Made by a program: the position numbers and the translations under genes. A stretch of 64,000 nt of DNA from assembly GCA_012932295.1 (NCBI GenBank), contig JAAONU010000016.1:15788111-15852110 (forward strand). The letters are read 5' to 3'. A model generated the notes under the pieces. That model was not told where the DNA came from and did not search any database. It saw nothing but the letters and a program-made list of their open reading frames with translations. Below, in pieces: positions 39,301-54,300 of the stretch. The DNA is from Cyclina sinensis (lineage: Eukaryota; Mollusca; Bivalvia; Venerida; Veneridae). The stretch's first letter is position 1. The number at the start of each line of letters is the position of its first letter.

Positions 39301-42300
39301 ACGGTTTGACCAAAGTACGCATTAACTGATTTGGGGCTCACCATGGGGAATTGAAGGCCCTGAGTAAAAATGTCATAAAAATATCCATTTTTGGCGTGTT
39401 GGCATAAAATAAAAAGAAAACTTGTTTGTTTTTTAGTGGAAGATGGGAATTTATTTCATCTCGTGAACACCATATGTGATATTTTCACGAGTGGCGCTGT
39501 CGATGAAATAAATTCTCATCTTCCACAAAAACAAACAAATATCCTCTATTTCTATAATTGCATTCTGACATTCGTTTGTTTATTTTAATACGATAGGTTT
39601 TATTGGCTAAGGGAAAACAAAACAGCGGAACACATGTATGTTATATGTGTCAGCTCCTTATTATTTAGAAAGAAACAAGTCGCGTGTTTTCTGGAGTTAC
39701 GATTTCGGAAATAATCTTATTAGTGACATCATTGACATCTTTAAGTCGTAATATGGGGGTTGTCATCTTGGTTTCATTCAGCCAATGAAGTTCGTCGTCA
39801 CAAAATCAACAAATATCTCAGAATGCATTTATACAATATAAATGGTGTTACACGTATAAAATACAAATGATTCTAGAATTGAATGGTAATGCATGTGATT
39901 TTTACAATATCAATCTTATATATAAATAATATCAATATGAATTGTAAAATACAAATAGATTATCACAGAACATAAGTAAGACATTTATAATACAACACAT
40001 GTACAAGTTGACGTTCTTGATTAGAACTAGAAATAATCAAACACAAATGTAAACTTATTGAATACATCTGAAGACATTATTGAACACTAATGAAAAATAT
40101 GCATTACAAATAATCTGTACAAGTAATAGTTTATCAAATACATTACATTTAATATCTTATTTTATTTTTAGAGAAGTAAATCTTTGCCCTTCATGTGGTG
40201 AGCCTTGGATTGATATAAATATGAATTTAAACAGTAAATAAAAGTTAAATACAACATCTGACAGATGATTCATAAGGATATAAACTGTACAGAGCTAAAA
40301 TCTATTAAACCAATGTCCTAATCAGGGACATTGAAATAGGGGAAACTGATTACCATTCCACCGTAAGCTAAGTAAGTGATTGTCTCTGCCTGAAACATCT
40401 GTCACCGTTGTGTGATGTAGACACTTATATCCCGGTTAATTGCACAACCTTTTTTGGCGTTCTTACTTTGCATTGCTAAGCGGTTGGTGTCGATCGGTGC
40501 TGGTTCGAATCCCACTGGGAGCTTGAATATTGGTACCCTTTTGCCACTTATTTGTAACTCATATCATATAATGTCTTTTTGTAAGTCTTTTTGTAAATAC
40601 ATACTGTGTTTTTTCAGCCTTTTAAATATCAACTTTTAACAAGATTTTAATTATATCCACTTGATGTATTTGTCTAACATTTTACATTGCTTACAACCAC
40701 AACTTTCATTATATTTACTTTAAGAAATTTTGATTTATAATGCTTTAGTCGTTTCTCTTTATCGAATAATTTTCATTTGTACGCTAGAGTTATCAGCATG
40801 AAACAAAACCGGAAACAGGCCTGAGCATTTGATTTTGTTTTGTAAAAAAACTTAGCAATATGCTAAACTATCTGCAGCAGTGTAAATTGTTTAATGCATT
40901 TAAAAGAACACGTGACTTCTGAGCTCAAGCAACATACAAACTTTTAGCGAAGCTACCTGTAAATAGAGTTTGGTAATCACTAGACTCGTTTTCAAAATAT
41001 ATTACCGGTTTATAAGCAGTCTGCCAAAACAGTCGAACTAATTAACAGACAACTATCAACTGACAAGGACTGTTCTCCAACCTCTCTCCACCTCCCATAC
41101 CAACCACCCGATCAATACTTTCGAGAGGAAACTGAACTTTTCTTTTCAACATAGATAAGTTGAATTGCATTCAAACAACATTCTCTGGGGAAAATGTATG
41201 TGTACTAAACAACAGCATGTCCCATTTTCAACAGCGTAATAATAGTCCATTATAATCCATCATAAATTGAAAAGAATTGACCACTCAGATGCAAGCTATT
41301 GTTTTAAATGCAAATATTGTTACTATTTATATATTAATACAACATGATTATATATGTGAATATAAAAAACTGCCATGTAAGCATTAAGGGATAAGAGCAG
41401 TTGTAACGAAGCCTAACTACTATAGTTACCTCGCTTTTGACGACAAGACGGGAGATTAAATATGATATCGTTTAGGACTTCAATACTTGAATCACATGAC
41501 GCAGAAACATCACTGCAAGCCTGAACAGTTGCTGTCAACGAAACTGTGTCACTGACGATCTCAGATCTTGCCAAAAGATATATCTTCTTTCCATGCATCA
41601 TCGAATTCAAGTAGATTTTCTTCTCTGTTTCTTCTGTTTCTTATAGAAAGGTACATGTATAATAAATTATACCCGTTTGTTTGTGCCCATTTGAAATGAA
41701 AGTCATCCATCAATTTCATTTGTAACAATGTGTATGCTAACCTTTGTTGATCTTGAAGAATCGGTCATAATATTATCTACAATATAATTCAAAGTTAATT
41801 TGATATTCGTTTCCTATCTGTTTTTTTTTAATTCCAATGTCATTGCAATCTTTAATCAAGAAGAAACAACATCTTTATAATGTTAAAAAGAGAGTAAGTT
41901 TTGTGTTAATATCTGTAATGTTGTGATCATCTTTATCATTTTACAATACTTTGCAGAATATTTATGTTAGTTAAAACGAATGCAAACTGTTTCTTCTTGG
42001 CTACAGTCCTGACAAAGGCTGATAGGAATTTTAACTCAGTAAGCTATAAATAGAGAAAATAGAATTTCAAGCAATCTACCTAGAAGGACATTACTGACAT
42101 CACCCTCTGAAAACGTTTTCTACGGAAAACATCATTGGGGGTACATAGGGTCATGCTTGAGATTCTTGCTGTACTGCACAGGAATTTACCGTCATTATGT
42201 CGAAAGCCGAATTGAACAATTGCTTACAGCGCTTTCAACTGGATTCCTTGTGCACATTTGTAATAGAGATATACTACAAATTTCGAACTCGATACTACGA

Positions 42301-45300
42301 TAATTTGTTTGCAGATCTTTAAATGTATTTGACATATAAAAATTCGATGATATAAAAATGGCCAGACCAGGAGAAGAAATGAGTCTGTCAAAATTTTATT
42401 CATACAAAATGAAGTAAAAATATACCTTCAGAGCTTAAAACATAAATGAAATCTCCCGCTGTTACATTTAGGTTTCCATCCTCGTCTATGACACTGAAGC
42501 TTATGTCAATATATTCTGTCAATAAGTCAAATTGAATTTCTACAGTGCAAGAAACACCATCACAACAGTCATAAGGTGTGCAAACGTGGCCAGGCAATAT
42601 TGCTCCTTCGAAACGTGGACACACTGCGAAAATAAGAGTGTGAATCCAAAAGTTTTATCGGCAGTTAAAAGATCAACAATAGTTTCCTCAAAGTAAACAA
42701 AGTGCCAGTAAGGTAACTGTTAGTCAAGTTTGTGATTCCAGTAAAATAAAAAAAAAATTGTCAATTGAACCTCATTTTTCATACCGCTTGTACAAAAATA
42801 ACGACTTTATAACCATTTTAAATGTATGTTATTCAACATTTGGAAATACAACCTGCTCTGTATATCAGTAGACCATAGACATCGATCGTTATGTACAAAA
42901 ACATGAGTGAGGTTAAATTGATTTGTTCGATAGAGTTTAACGCTCATTAACAGTCGTAGTCATTTCGGGTAGGAAGGTTATCTAGCCATCATTCCAGGGA
43001 ATACTCTCATTCTCCTTAAGAAATTGCCAGATTTCTCACACTCACATAAATGGCAATGGTTAGTAGCAGGACACAAACCAGTGACCACCCATCAGTGAGA
43101 TGTGAAGTGATATGAACTAATTTGAAATGCTTTTAACCACTCGACCACGGACAGGACACAAAAACCACTGAGAGAATGTAAAAGGAGAATCCCTTATGGT
43201 GCATACCGACAAAAGGTTTAAACTTAACAAAAATAACAATTTTTACATTTTTTTACTAATACAAATTTGTGCAACATCCTATCTTCACTCAAATTATTTT
43301 TCCTCAAGGTGCATTTTCTTATATATATTAAAGTCCAAGAGCTTTTACAAGAACCTTATCTGAATATCTATCGGTAGAAATATTCAACCTTACACGAAAA
43401 TATCATCTTAAGGTTCTTCAGTGTTTAAATTCATTTAAATTGCCTGCTTTTTTACCCTCTATATGATTTTGCTTTTGTGTACTTTTATTATAAAGCTGCA
43501 GATATAAAATGCATTATCAAATGGGAAGAAATTACCTTTTTCAGAACCTGCCAAAAGAATATCAACAGGATTGGTAGCTTCCCCCTCATAAGAAAACGAC
43601 ACTCCCATTCTGTCTGTGTACTCCTTCACACCCTGCGACGTCATCGTTGACAGGCTACCACTTGGCGTCTTTGTCTTAGTTTTTACTAAACTCTCGACTG
43701 CATCTGAGAAATCTGCGTACAGTTGGCTATCTTTATTAAGCATATTCAGTATTTCGGAAACCTTTTTCCTATTCAGGTCCAAAATATCTTTCATGTCTGG
43801 AGCCTTGGGGCTGCAAAAGATAAAGCATAACTCGAGATTAATATGCTTATTCTTACAGTGATGTAACATCTTAACCCTTACCATGCTTAATATCTAAAAT
43901 GTTCTTGTTCATTTTTCAATTTGAAAAGATCAATTAGTTGTTTATGGCTGTATTTTATTGCAAATTTACTGACTGAATGGAAAATAGTTTAGACCATGAT
44001 CAGGCCGCAGGAATGTGCAGGCTGATCTTTGTCTGCACTGGTCGCCAAGGCAGAATCAATTGCAGTCAGCACAGTGAGGCTTAATTAAAACTTGTCCTTA
44101 ATAATACAGAAATTATTTCTCAAATAGTCGCTGAAACAGAATGCTTAAAAACTTATCTTGCTGTAGCTCTGTCTTTCCACATGTTACACCCGTCTTATGT
44201 ATAGGCTGTAACGTGCATATTCCAAGTAAAAACTAGAACTGTGTCCAAAGGACACGGATGCCCCCACTGTGCAGATGTGCTCGTAAACAAGAGCAGCTTC
44301 ATTTAATGTCTACAAAATTCTGTTCTTATCATAGCATTTCAGTTGAAATTTCCTCAATTCATGTATTAATGATAAAAAAGTCACCTAACTCTTGAGGCAT
44401 CATATTTGGTCTCTTTACAGATGGAATACAATATTAGTGTCTGAATAAAACTGAATTTTGAAACACATGTATGGTCTCCTTTACTTCCATTTACACATTA
44501 AGGTTGTTCATCCCTGGAAGTTTAAGCAAAATCTGCCATCCGGTTTAAGAGGAGTTGCGTTCACAAGATTTCGGGACGTACGGACAGACGTACGGACGGA
44601 CAAGTGCAACGCTATATGCTCCCCACTTTGTGGGGGCATAAAAAACATATGTTAAAATTATACTTGCATTTCCCCAGAACAGGCTATTTTGAATGTATTT
44701 TCAAAAATGTCAACTTTCTTATAGAGTTCAGTTAGCGTTTCGGTTTTAATTCCTGTCTCTGAACTTTCTTCCTCTACTTCGAACCTCTCTAAAGGATCTA
44801 GCTGTATGGCGTCATTGTTGTCTACGTCATAACTTATCTTTACACAGCCTTCTGTATTAGGGTTTGGATCACTGTCAAAGTCACCAGATTCAAACGTCAT
44901 ACCAAGAATTCTGAAACAAATTGTTTGCACATTATTATGTATTTCAAACGTACACTCAAAGATGGATGGAGACTACAATTAATTATGGGTAAAAAGTTGA
45001 GGCAGTAACTTTTCGCTTTGGTTTGTTTCATTTCCGGTTTTGTTGTGAAAAAAGTTTGCGCGTAAAATAAATACGATTTCCTATATGATGAAATAATAAG
45101 ACCATTTCAATGCACAACAAAAATAAATGTCTGGAAACAAGCAAACCTTGTACCTCTCTGGATTTTCATATAACGTTGCGATACTGTATACGGCTATCAG
45201 TAGCAACTATTGTATTGTCCCCATCTGATCAGAGTACATGTTTAAGACTGAGATAACAAAAATGTTCACGCGCTTCTGACTTGATCTCGTTACAATGTAA

Positions 45301-48300
45301 GATTCAAGTCAGTATGAGAGTTTAATTCATAAGTTCAAGTTATATTTCTAATCTAAATGGTCTAAATGAGCATTTTCTCTCTCAAAGAATGATTCTTTGT
45401 GATTTTTGTTAGAGATTTAACTATATGATTTTCTATTAGCAAAGTAAAACAATTATTTACTAAATTTACTAAAAATCATTTTTAATATTGTAAATAAAGA
45501 TTTGCCATGATTCTAAAACTAGTGAATGATTTAACATCTTTGATGTAATCTGTAAAGTAATACTTTCAGCGATTAAAAGTAAAATCCCAACATTACCTGA
45601 GTTCATGATCACTACAATCTGACACCCATTTAACCGCTGGAATGAAGCTATTGCGATCGAGAAATGGAGTAGGATCAAGATATTCATAATCTGCATCATT
45701 CTCTTCCTCCATTTTCTTCTGTATTCTAACAGAGACGTGGATGAAGTATTGGTTGCATGGGTTGTTCTTTCCGTTAGCAACACCAATTTTTTCTCCAGCC
45801 TTGATTTGTTTTAGTTCATAAATGTTATTGTGTAGCTGTATATTTTCAATTACAATTTCATAAAAGATGAACTCTGGATCCTGAGGTCTAATTACTAACC
45901 GGTCTTCGGCCTCCTTAGGATAAACTATACCATTTACTGGCATAACTACCTGAAAACAATGCGCAAAAAACATACAGAATATAGGCAAAACAGAGAAAAA
46001 GTGAGTACAAAAGGTCATTTGATTATTAAGCCCGTATATACGTCACCACTGCTTCAAATACACATCATACTTAAACAAAGTCACTCAAGGAATACCACTA
46101 TTTCTCAGCACTTCTGTTCCTTTAACATCAAAAAGATATCAACATTTGAACCGCTGTACAGTCGCTGTGACCTTGACATATGAGCAAGAGAGGTGGGTCT
46201 TTAACCTGACACACTGTCTCATCTAGCTGGACAAATACATCAAGATATTTTTTTTAAAATCTACCCATGCATAAAGAAGTTATGGCCCGTACAATGTCTA
46301 TCGTAAAAACGTTTTACCTTTAACAAGTCAATGTGACCTTGGGCTTTCAGCAAGGGACTTGCGTCTTGCACGCAACACATCGTTTTATCCAGATGTATGT
46401 CAAGATATTTCTTAAATCCATCTATGCATAAGGAAGTTAAGGCCGGACAAGGTTTATCATCAAACATTGTAACTTTGATAAATCACTGCAACCTTGACAA
46501 TTGAACTATTGACCTGGGTCTTACACGCGACACACCGGCTGATAAAGGTGAAATAGCATGCACAGACATCTGAAATTTTTTCCACTGATCTTGGACAAGG
46601 TCTGTTATCAATATTTTTTTACATTTGACAAGTCCTATTTGACCTTGACCTTTGAGCTAGGGCCTCTGGTACTGCACATGACACACAGTCTTATCTATAT
46701 AAACAAATATACCAATGTATTTTAAAATCCTGTATGTAGGGTAAGGTTATGGCCCGGACAAGATCTATCATAACATTTTTTTACATTTGACCAGTGACTG
46801 TGACCTTCACCTTTGAGATATGGACCTTGGACTAACAAGCGACACACTGTCTCATAAATGTGATAAAATGTGGCAAGATATATAAAATCCTTCCATTAAT
46901 GGAGAAGCTAAGGTCAGTAAAAGAAACGGGACGGACGGACGAAGGGACATCAATGCTAATCGAATATAAGTGTACATATGTAATATAAAACATCGCGTTT
47001 ATTGAAATGTACCTTTAAAATGTAACAAATTTTAGAATGTAAGTAACAAAAATAAATGATTATGGTACTTCTTCATTTTTGTTGAGCGCAATGTCTACTC
47101 CTTCAGTTAAGAACATGCCATCGGTTGTTGTGGGCCAGATACCATCGTCACAACTTCCACTCGCCTGGCGTCGCTTTGTTGGAAATTTCTTATGAAACTT
47201 CTGGCCAAATACTCGCTGAAGTAGTGAAATCCCTTTCTGTACACTGAAATTAAATCGCAAAGGAGATTATGATAAACCAATACAACCCTATACGGCATCT
47301 ACATCAGCCTGCACCCATTCATTCAAGATTAAGAAGTGTTCCCCTACATAGGCAAACATATACGGGAATTGATATTACATGAATGACGAAACCAGAAAGT
47401 AATGATACCTTCTCAAACGCCTAGAAAAACTACTAATAGTCATATTTGGTACATAACAAACTCTTTAACAATTTTTTTTTCCACAGAATTCCTTTTAAAA
47501 TTCTTAACATCCAGTGGAGACGCCTGTCTACATGTTGTACGATTTATATAAACATTTATTTTGTGAGAAATATTTGATAGTGTTATATGTAACAAGTGAA
47601 GATAAACAGTTTATAGATACAAATATGTTACAAGTGAAGATAAACAGTTATAGAAACAAAAATGTAACAAACGAAGATTAACAGTTTATAGATACAATTA
47701 TGTAACAAGTGAAGACAAGAGCCATGTTACACATGGTTAACCCCCCCCCCCCCGCCGGGAAGAAGCTACCTATAGGTTGTACTTTCAAACACTCAATGTA
47801 ATAATGTTTGAAGAAAATCGAACAAAAAATAGGTAAGGTAGAGTTATTGTTCTTGCAAACTGCACTTCCTACCAATGTGCTTTGTCAGTGTATTAAGTTT
47901 GAAGAAAATCGCTCAAGCACTTTTGGAGTTATGCTTCGGACAAAGTTTTTCAATTAAATCTGATAAAGGGGAATAATTCTAAAAGTAGGCAAGGTAGAGT
48001 TATTATTCTTACACACTGCACCTTCTCCAAATGTGCTCTTTCAGTATATGAAGTATGAAGAAAGTCACTCAAGTACTTTTGGAGTTATGCTCCGGACAAA
48101 ACTAGAACGGACGCACGCACGGACGGACAGAGACCATTTCTAATATCCCCTCAAGAATTAGATATACATGTATATGCCGGGATTTTTAAAATGTAAACAA
48201 GTAAATCTGATAAAGGGGAATAACTTTAAAAAAAATAGGCAAGGTAGAGTTATTGGACTTGCATACTGCACTACCTACCAATGTGCTCTGTCAGTGTATG

Positions 48301-51300
48301 AAGTTTGAATAAAATCTCTCAAGTAGTTTTGGAGATATGCTCCGGACAAAATTTATCAAGTAATTCTGATAAAGGGAATAACTCTAAAAATACGCAAGGT
48401 AGAGTTATTGGACTTGCACACTGCACTACCTACCAATGTGCTCTGTCAGTGTATGAAGTTTGAATAAAATCCCTCAAGTAGTTTAGAGTTATGCTCCGGA
48501 CAAAATTAATCAAGTAATTCTGATAAAGGGGAATAACCCTAAAAATAGGCAAGGTAGAGTTATTGCACTTGCACACTGCACTACCTACAAATGTGCTCTC
48601 TCAGTGTATGAAGTTTGAATAAAATCCCTCTAGCAGTTTTGGAGTTATGCTCCGGACAAAATTTATCAAGTAAATTTGATAAGCGGAATAACTCTAAAAA
48701 AGGCAAGGTAGAGTTATTGCACTTGCACACTGCACTACCTACCAATGTGCTCTGTCAGTGTATGAAGTTTGAATAAAATCCCTCAAGTAGTTTTAGAGTT
48801 ATGCTCCGGACAAAATTGTTCGGACGGACGGACGCACGGACGCTCAGACGCACAGATGCACGGACGCACAGACGCACGGACGCACGGACGGACGAAGGGC
48901 ATTTCTAATATCCCCTCCGCCTTTGGCGGGGGGATAATAAACAGTTTATAGATACAAATATGTAACAAGTGAAGATAAACAGTTTATAGATACAAATATG
49001 GCTAGGCTTGTTAGTCAAACTTTTAGAGGCTTGTTTGTTTGAATTATCTGAACGAAATGTGCAACGATAAAACGTCCAAGATAACAGTTCATTCATGTTG
49101 CTTTTTAACCTAAGTCAAATCCTTTGAATTAATCAATGTACGTTTAGCAAATTGCTTATGAGAAGAATATCTGAAAAGTACCTTTCTTTGAGTATCGTAT
49201 ATGCACCTTTCACATTTTTTATGACATCAATTGCCTTTTTGTACTCGTCTTTGAATGGATCACCAATGCCAGATAGAGTCTCCAGCGGTTCCACAAGATC
49301 CTCCCACATATCAAGAACAAGCTGCGCCCTGCGACCCTGAACAGATATCATTGACGTGAAGCATTATACTTTTAAATGTGTGAAACATTCTTATCTATCA
49401 ATACACTTGGACAAACTCATTCTTAAATCAGGTGTTGCTTGGTACGGACCAAGAATAGACTGCACAGACATGAAGTTAGAATTATGTCTTCAAAGGTCAC
49501 AAAGACAAGATAAAACTATAAAAAATGCAAAAATCAAAGGTAAAGGTTAAATAAATAGTTTTTCAGAAGAAAAGTCGAAACAATCTATTGTGATATGAGC
49601 ATATTCTTGGTACAGAAAATACAGTGTAAAGAAAACATTGCGGATGCATATGTCATTATGCTTGATACTATTCACATAAATGAATGGTTTGTATAAAGGA
49701 ACAACATATCTTTAAATTTTGGCTTCAATGTCACGAAAAATACACAAGCGTTTTGATACTTTTAAAGAGTAAAAAAATTATTTCGCACAGATGAATTATA
49801 GACTTGTTTTCTCTGTTTTAGCATCAGAAAAAAATGGTTTCATCTATATTTATCTAACCTTTGATTGGTGATTTTAGTCAAATTTTATAACTCGACAATA
49901 TGTATAACGTATCACGACATTCAAAAACGAACTTCTTTATTTCAATTCCCAGTTGTCACCTCAGAGAATAAAAAAAATGAACAAGTAATTTACCAGCATA
50001 TCTGTTAACATTTCTGCGCTAAGTTTTGCATGTGCTACACTCAGTCTCTTGACAAATTTCATAGCCTCTTGAGCCGTAGATAACCATTCCTGGAGTGCGG
50101 CCTAAAGATAAAGAAAACAGTGACTTCCATTTGTACAGTGAAAACAGTGATTGCCATCTGTACAGTGAAAACACTGATTTCAATCTGTACAGTGATTGTT
50201 TTATGGCAGATAAATAAACAAATCTGCAAACATAGGTATGAATCAAGATAGATAGGCACCATATCTATACAAACTAGATTTAAGTAATATTGCAGTTACA
50301 TGAAACTCTCTACTTCTTCTCTCATGTTTTTAAATGCTTGCTTACAATTTAAAAATAGTAAACACTTTATACTTAAAATAAAGTCGTTTTCAAGGATTTG
50401 AAGAGTAATTCAAAACCTTATAGCTAGATAACGATTTAAATGTACAAGTCAATGACATAAATGGCAGCTGGCAAATATTCTGTTGGAGTGGTTGTAAAGA
50501 TACATGATAATTTCTTTGAAAGTATATCATACGACACCGAAATACAGCCAGCACATGTATACTTAAAATAGCATTTTGATCACTTTAAGTAATTCTAATC
50601 CGAAATGAGGTATGATAACGAAATTACAAATATTTCTCTGCAAAGGGGTTCTCAAAAAGTTAGATTATTTGTGATTACCTGCTCCAAACATACAAACTTC
50701 TTCAATCTTCAGTTTTAACTCAGCTGCCATACACAGTGCTGCCTGTATTCTGAGTAACAAAAAAAGTCTTACAATTAGTAATTTACTCTGGGGGGTCAAG
50801 TTTCATGCTGATTTTAAGACATATAAGTATACAGCCATCGTTTAACTAGGACTTTACTAATTTACAAAAACATTGCTATGTCAGTTTGTTATTTTATATA
50901 TATTAGATTAGAATAACATCTAAAACGACAATGGTGGTTTCGAAATAAATTGCAACATAGAAAACAGAATTGTTTTAAACTATCATTTTACCACACATTG
51001 TAAGAGGGTCATGATGACCCCATACCGCACACCTTAGTAACTTTGCTCTTTTTTCATGTAAGTCACATAAGACTTGGTGCCTCATGTGCTAGGTCATCTT
51101 TGTCATCTTTGACACTGCAGCCATAGCATGTTAAATAAAGCAATAATTCACACCAAATATCTAAGCACCGAGGTCCTACGGTTTAAGAGAGGCTTTGAAA
51201 GATCCTTTATAAGTTAAAGTATCATCCCTAGGCAGTGTCACTTTTAACCCGCGGTCCATAAGTTTACGAAACCACCTGACAATGGTACATAACACATATC

Positions 51301-54300
51301 TTAGCTCTTGGCTTTACGATTTAGAGAAAACTAGAGCTATCACAAGAGTGATTGATACCGATGCATTCCGCTTCGTTGTAATAGAGAAGTCATTTAAAGA
51401 ATGGAGACGGGACGTAAAGAGGGACGTAAGACTGAAAACGATTACTACCCTGTAGCAAATGTTCATCTGTAGAGGTTCATCAATTCAACTTTATTGTGAG
51501 GGTTTTTAAACCAGTAAATTTGTTGCAGATTAGAAAAACGAAATTATCGTCCAGTTGAAGTTGAAGACCCTGTGTAAAGCTTCAGGAAGATATATAATAA
51601 AGAAAGCAAGTTATGGTCTGGAAACTTTTTTTATGTCAAACCACTGTGACCTTGAACTTGAATCGTCTGATCCCCAAAGTTGATATGAATCATCCTTCAT
51701 GTTGAAGTCCATGTGTAAGTTTTTAGAAAGTAGTAAATTAGGAAAACAAGTTATTGACCGCAAACAGTTTTCTTATGTCCATTCACTGTTACCATGACCT
51801 TTACTAGTTTGACCAAAAAACAATAGAGATCGACCTTGGTCTGGCAGATGACCACGTTTTAGTGTTCAGGAGGATAGATGAGAAGAAAAACAAGTTACGG
51901 TCCGGAAACCGTTTTCTAATGTCAAATTACTGTGACCTTGACCTTTCATGGTTCGACTCCGAAATAGATAGGGATCATCTTTCAAGCAGTTGATGTCCAT
52001 GCGTCAGTTTCAGTAGGTAGATGATACAGAAAGCAAGTTAATGTCCGGAAACCGTTTTCGTATTTCGAATCAATGTGATCTTGACTTTTGATGGTTTGAC
52101 CCTGAAGTCAGGAGGGATCTTCCTTGATTGAGTGGAAGTGTATGCGTAAGTTTTCTGGTGGATGATAAGGAAAGCAAGTAATGGTCAAATGGAAATGAAT
52201 ATGTTTACGGACAGACAGACTAAATTCTTTTTTATATTTTTGTAGATGTTGTAAATGTCCATGTATGCATTCCTAGCAGAAATAAATCTATCTATATAAA
52301 ACCTTGGCCAAGTGGTTTCAAAGGAGATGTTGTGTTTAAGAAGTGGCGGCCAACGGACGAATTTGTATCACAAACGCCCACCCGGAGCATTGATCCATTT
52401 GAGCTTAACATTAATATTGAAGAAAAAGTTAAATATTACTCTCTTATTGCCCTAGCCAATGCCAAAGAGGACTGCATGGGAGAGAAATAAAAATTATTCA
52501 TGGCTTCATTAATCAGCTCCATAGACTCCTTTAGCTTCTTGTATATATACGGTAATTCCATTACGAAAGGATCTATTGCAACCTGTAAGAGAAGATGACA
52601 TTTTAACTAACGTATGTTTATTGTAGTAAACGATAGATAAACCTCTCGAGAACTGTTTATTTTTTTAAGGTTTGGACACTTTGAAAAGTAAATTTTTTGG
52701 TTTTCAAACCTGAATTTCACAAACACAAGTGTCCAAAATTCAGATTAATGATTGTTGCTATTTTACATTTATTAGCAGGATTTTGACTGTAGATTTATCG
52801 TACATACTAAAGGCATTCTTTGTTCATCACATTACAGGAGACTATCTAAAAAAATAATAATATGAATATCTTCGAAAGTAACATGAAACATGTTTGACAC
52901 ATAACTTCATTAAAGGGCATAATTTGAATCATTTATTATGACTACTAGCATAAGATGTAACTGGTTTGGTGTAATTGAGATATGCGCCTTTTATGAGTCA
53001 GTCATATCGGATGGACAATTTTTCCTATATATCGTTATTAGAGACCCCAATTTTAGTAAGAAACTGCCATCTTTTTTAGATAAATAGTAATGATCGGTTG
53101 TTGGGCTCATACATATGACTATAAAATCTTAGAAAGTTCAGTATCTGAAGTCAGTAGACACTCGCCCAGGAAAAGTGTTCACAACAAGCATAAGGTATTT
53201 ACATTGTAGAAAGTCATGAAGTTCTCTGCCACAAACTGAACGTATTTTTTCGCATCTTCATAAAGGTGTTGCACTTCTGCGATGGCGGCCGTTGCAGGAA
53301 TCAACTGGAGTTTAGCATTTACACTTTGCATCTTGACCTGTGTCTCAAATATCGTGAGATGTATGTCCTTAACAATGGTGATGAGTCTTTTTATTTTATT
53401 TATAAAGTCCGTGTCTGTGTCTAAAGTAAAGAATTCCACAGTGGTTGACAGAGCATCAAGGAAATAAACATGGAAATAAATAAACTTAACACTGAATGAA
53501 AAACAGTCTTTATCAAAACGAAAATTATCACTTTTGTTGGAAAAAAACATTGAGCAGAAGAGGAAAAGTTTTTGCCAAAGAAAAATGGATGATTATGTGG
53601 AAAATGTCCGAGAATCGAATCAATGTTCCCTTTGGCACAATGTCAATAAACTGTGTAACGTTACAATATATTAAAAAAAAACTAACTATCAAACTAGCAA
53701 ACAAAACGGGATAAACAAAGACACATTCTGTGTATGACCCAAAGCGAAGAACTACAATAACTTTTGCAAGAAAGCAAAATAAATCACCTTATCAAACTCA
53801 TTATTTATAAGATGATACTTAATATGACTAACGAACAACTGTAATAAATGAATTGATAAATATATTTATACATACTCAAAACATCGACGAATGTGTTGAA
53901 AGCTTCCTTAATTGGCTTAAATATGTTGGAGCCAAGAGTCTTAAACATTTTAACCAGTTCGCTCATTTTATCGATACTGAAGTCCTGAAAAAAAGAAACG
54001 TTTTATATCATTAACAGCTGTGGCACAAGTATAAAAAAAACTAAACCCAAGTAGAAAACCCAAATTTACCCTTACTTCACTCGATTATCAAAATGCTTTC
54101 GTCTGTTTTTTATAAAAAAAATATCTTTATTTCACGAAAGCTCAACATTCAATAATACACACCTTGAAAACATTGACGTCGAATTTGATATGGCCCTTAT
54201 AGCAGACACGTGCTCTGATGATATCTAGTTTATAGTTAATCATTCCCACGTGGATGGAAGCAAAGGCCTCATCATATACATCAATGTCAAACATTCCACC

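Noticed and set aside
47717..48936. CRISPR-like array
   Set aside because: Units are diverged 155-bp tandem copies without unique spacers, in a eukaryotic intron.
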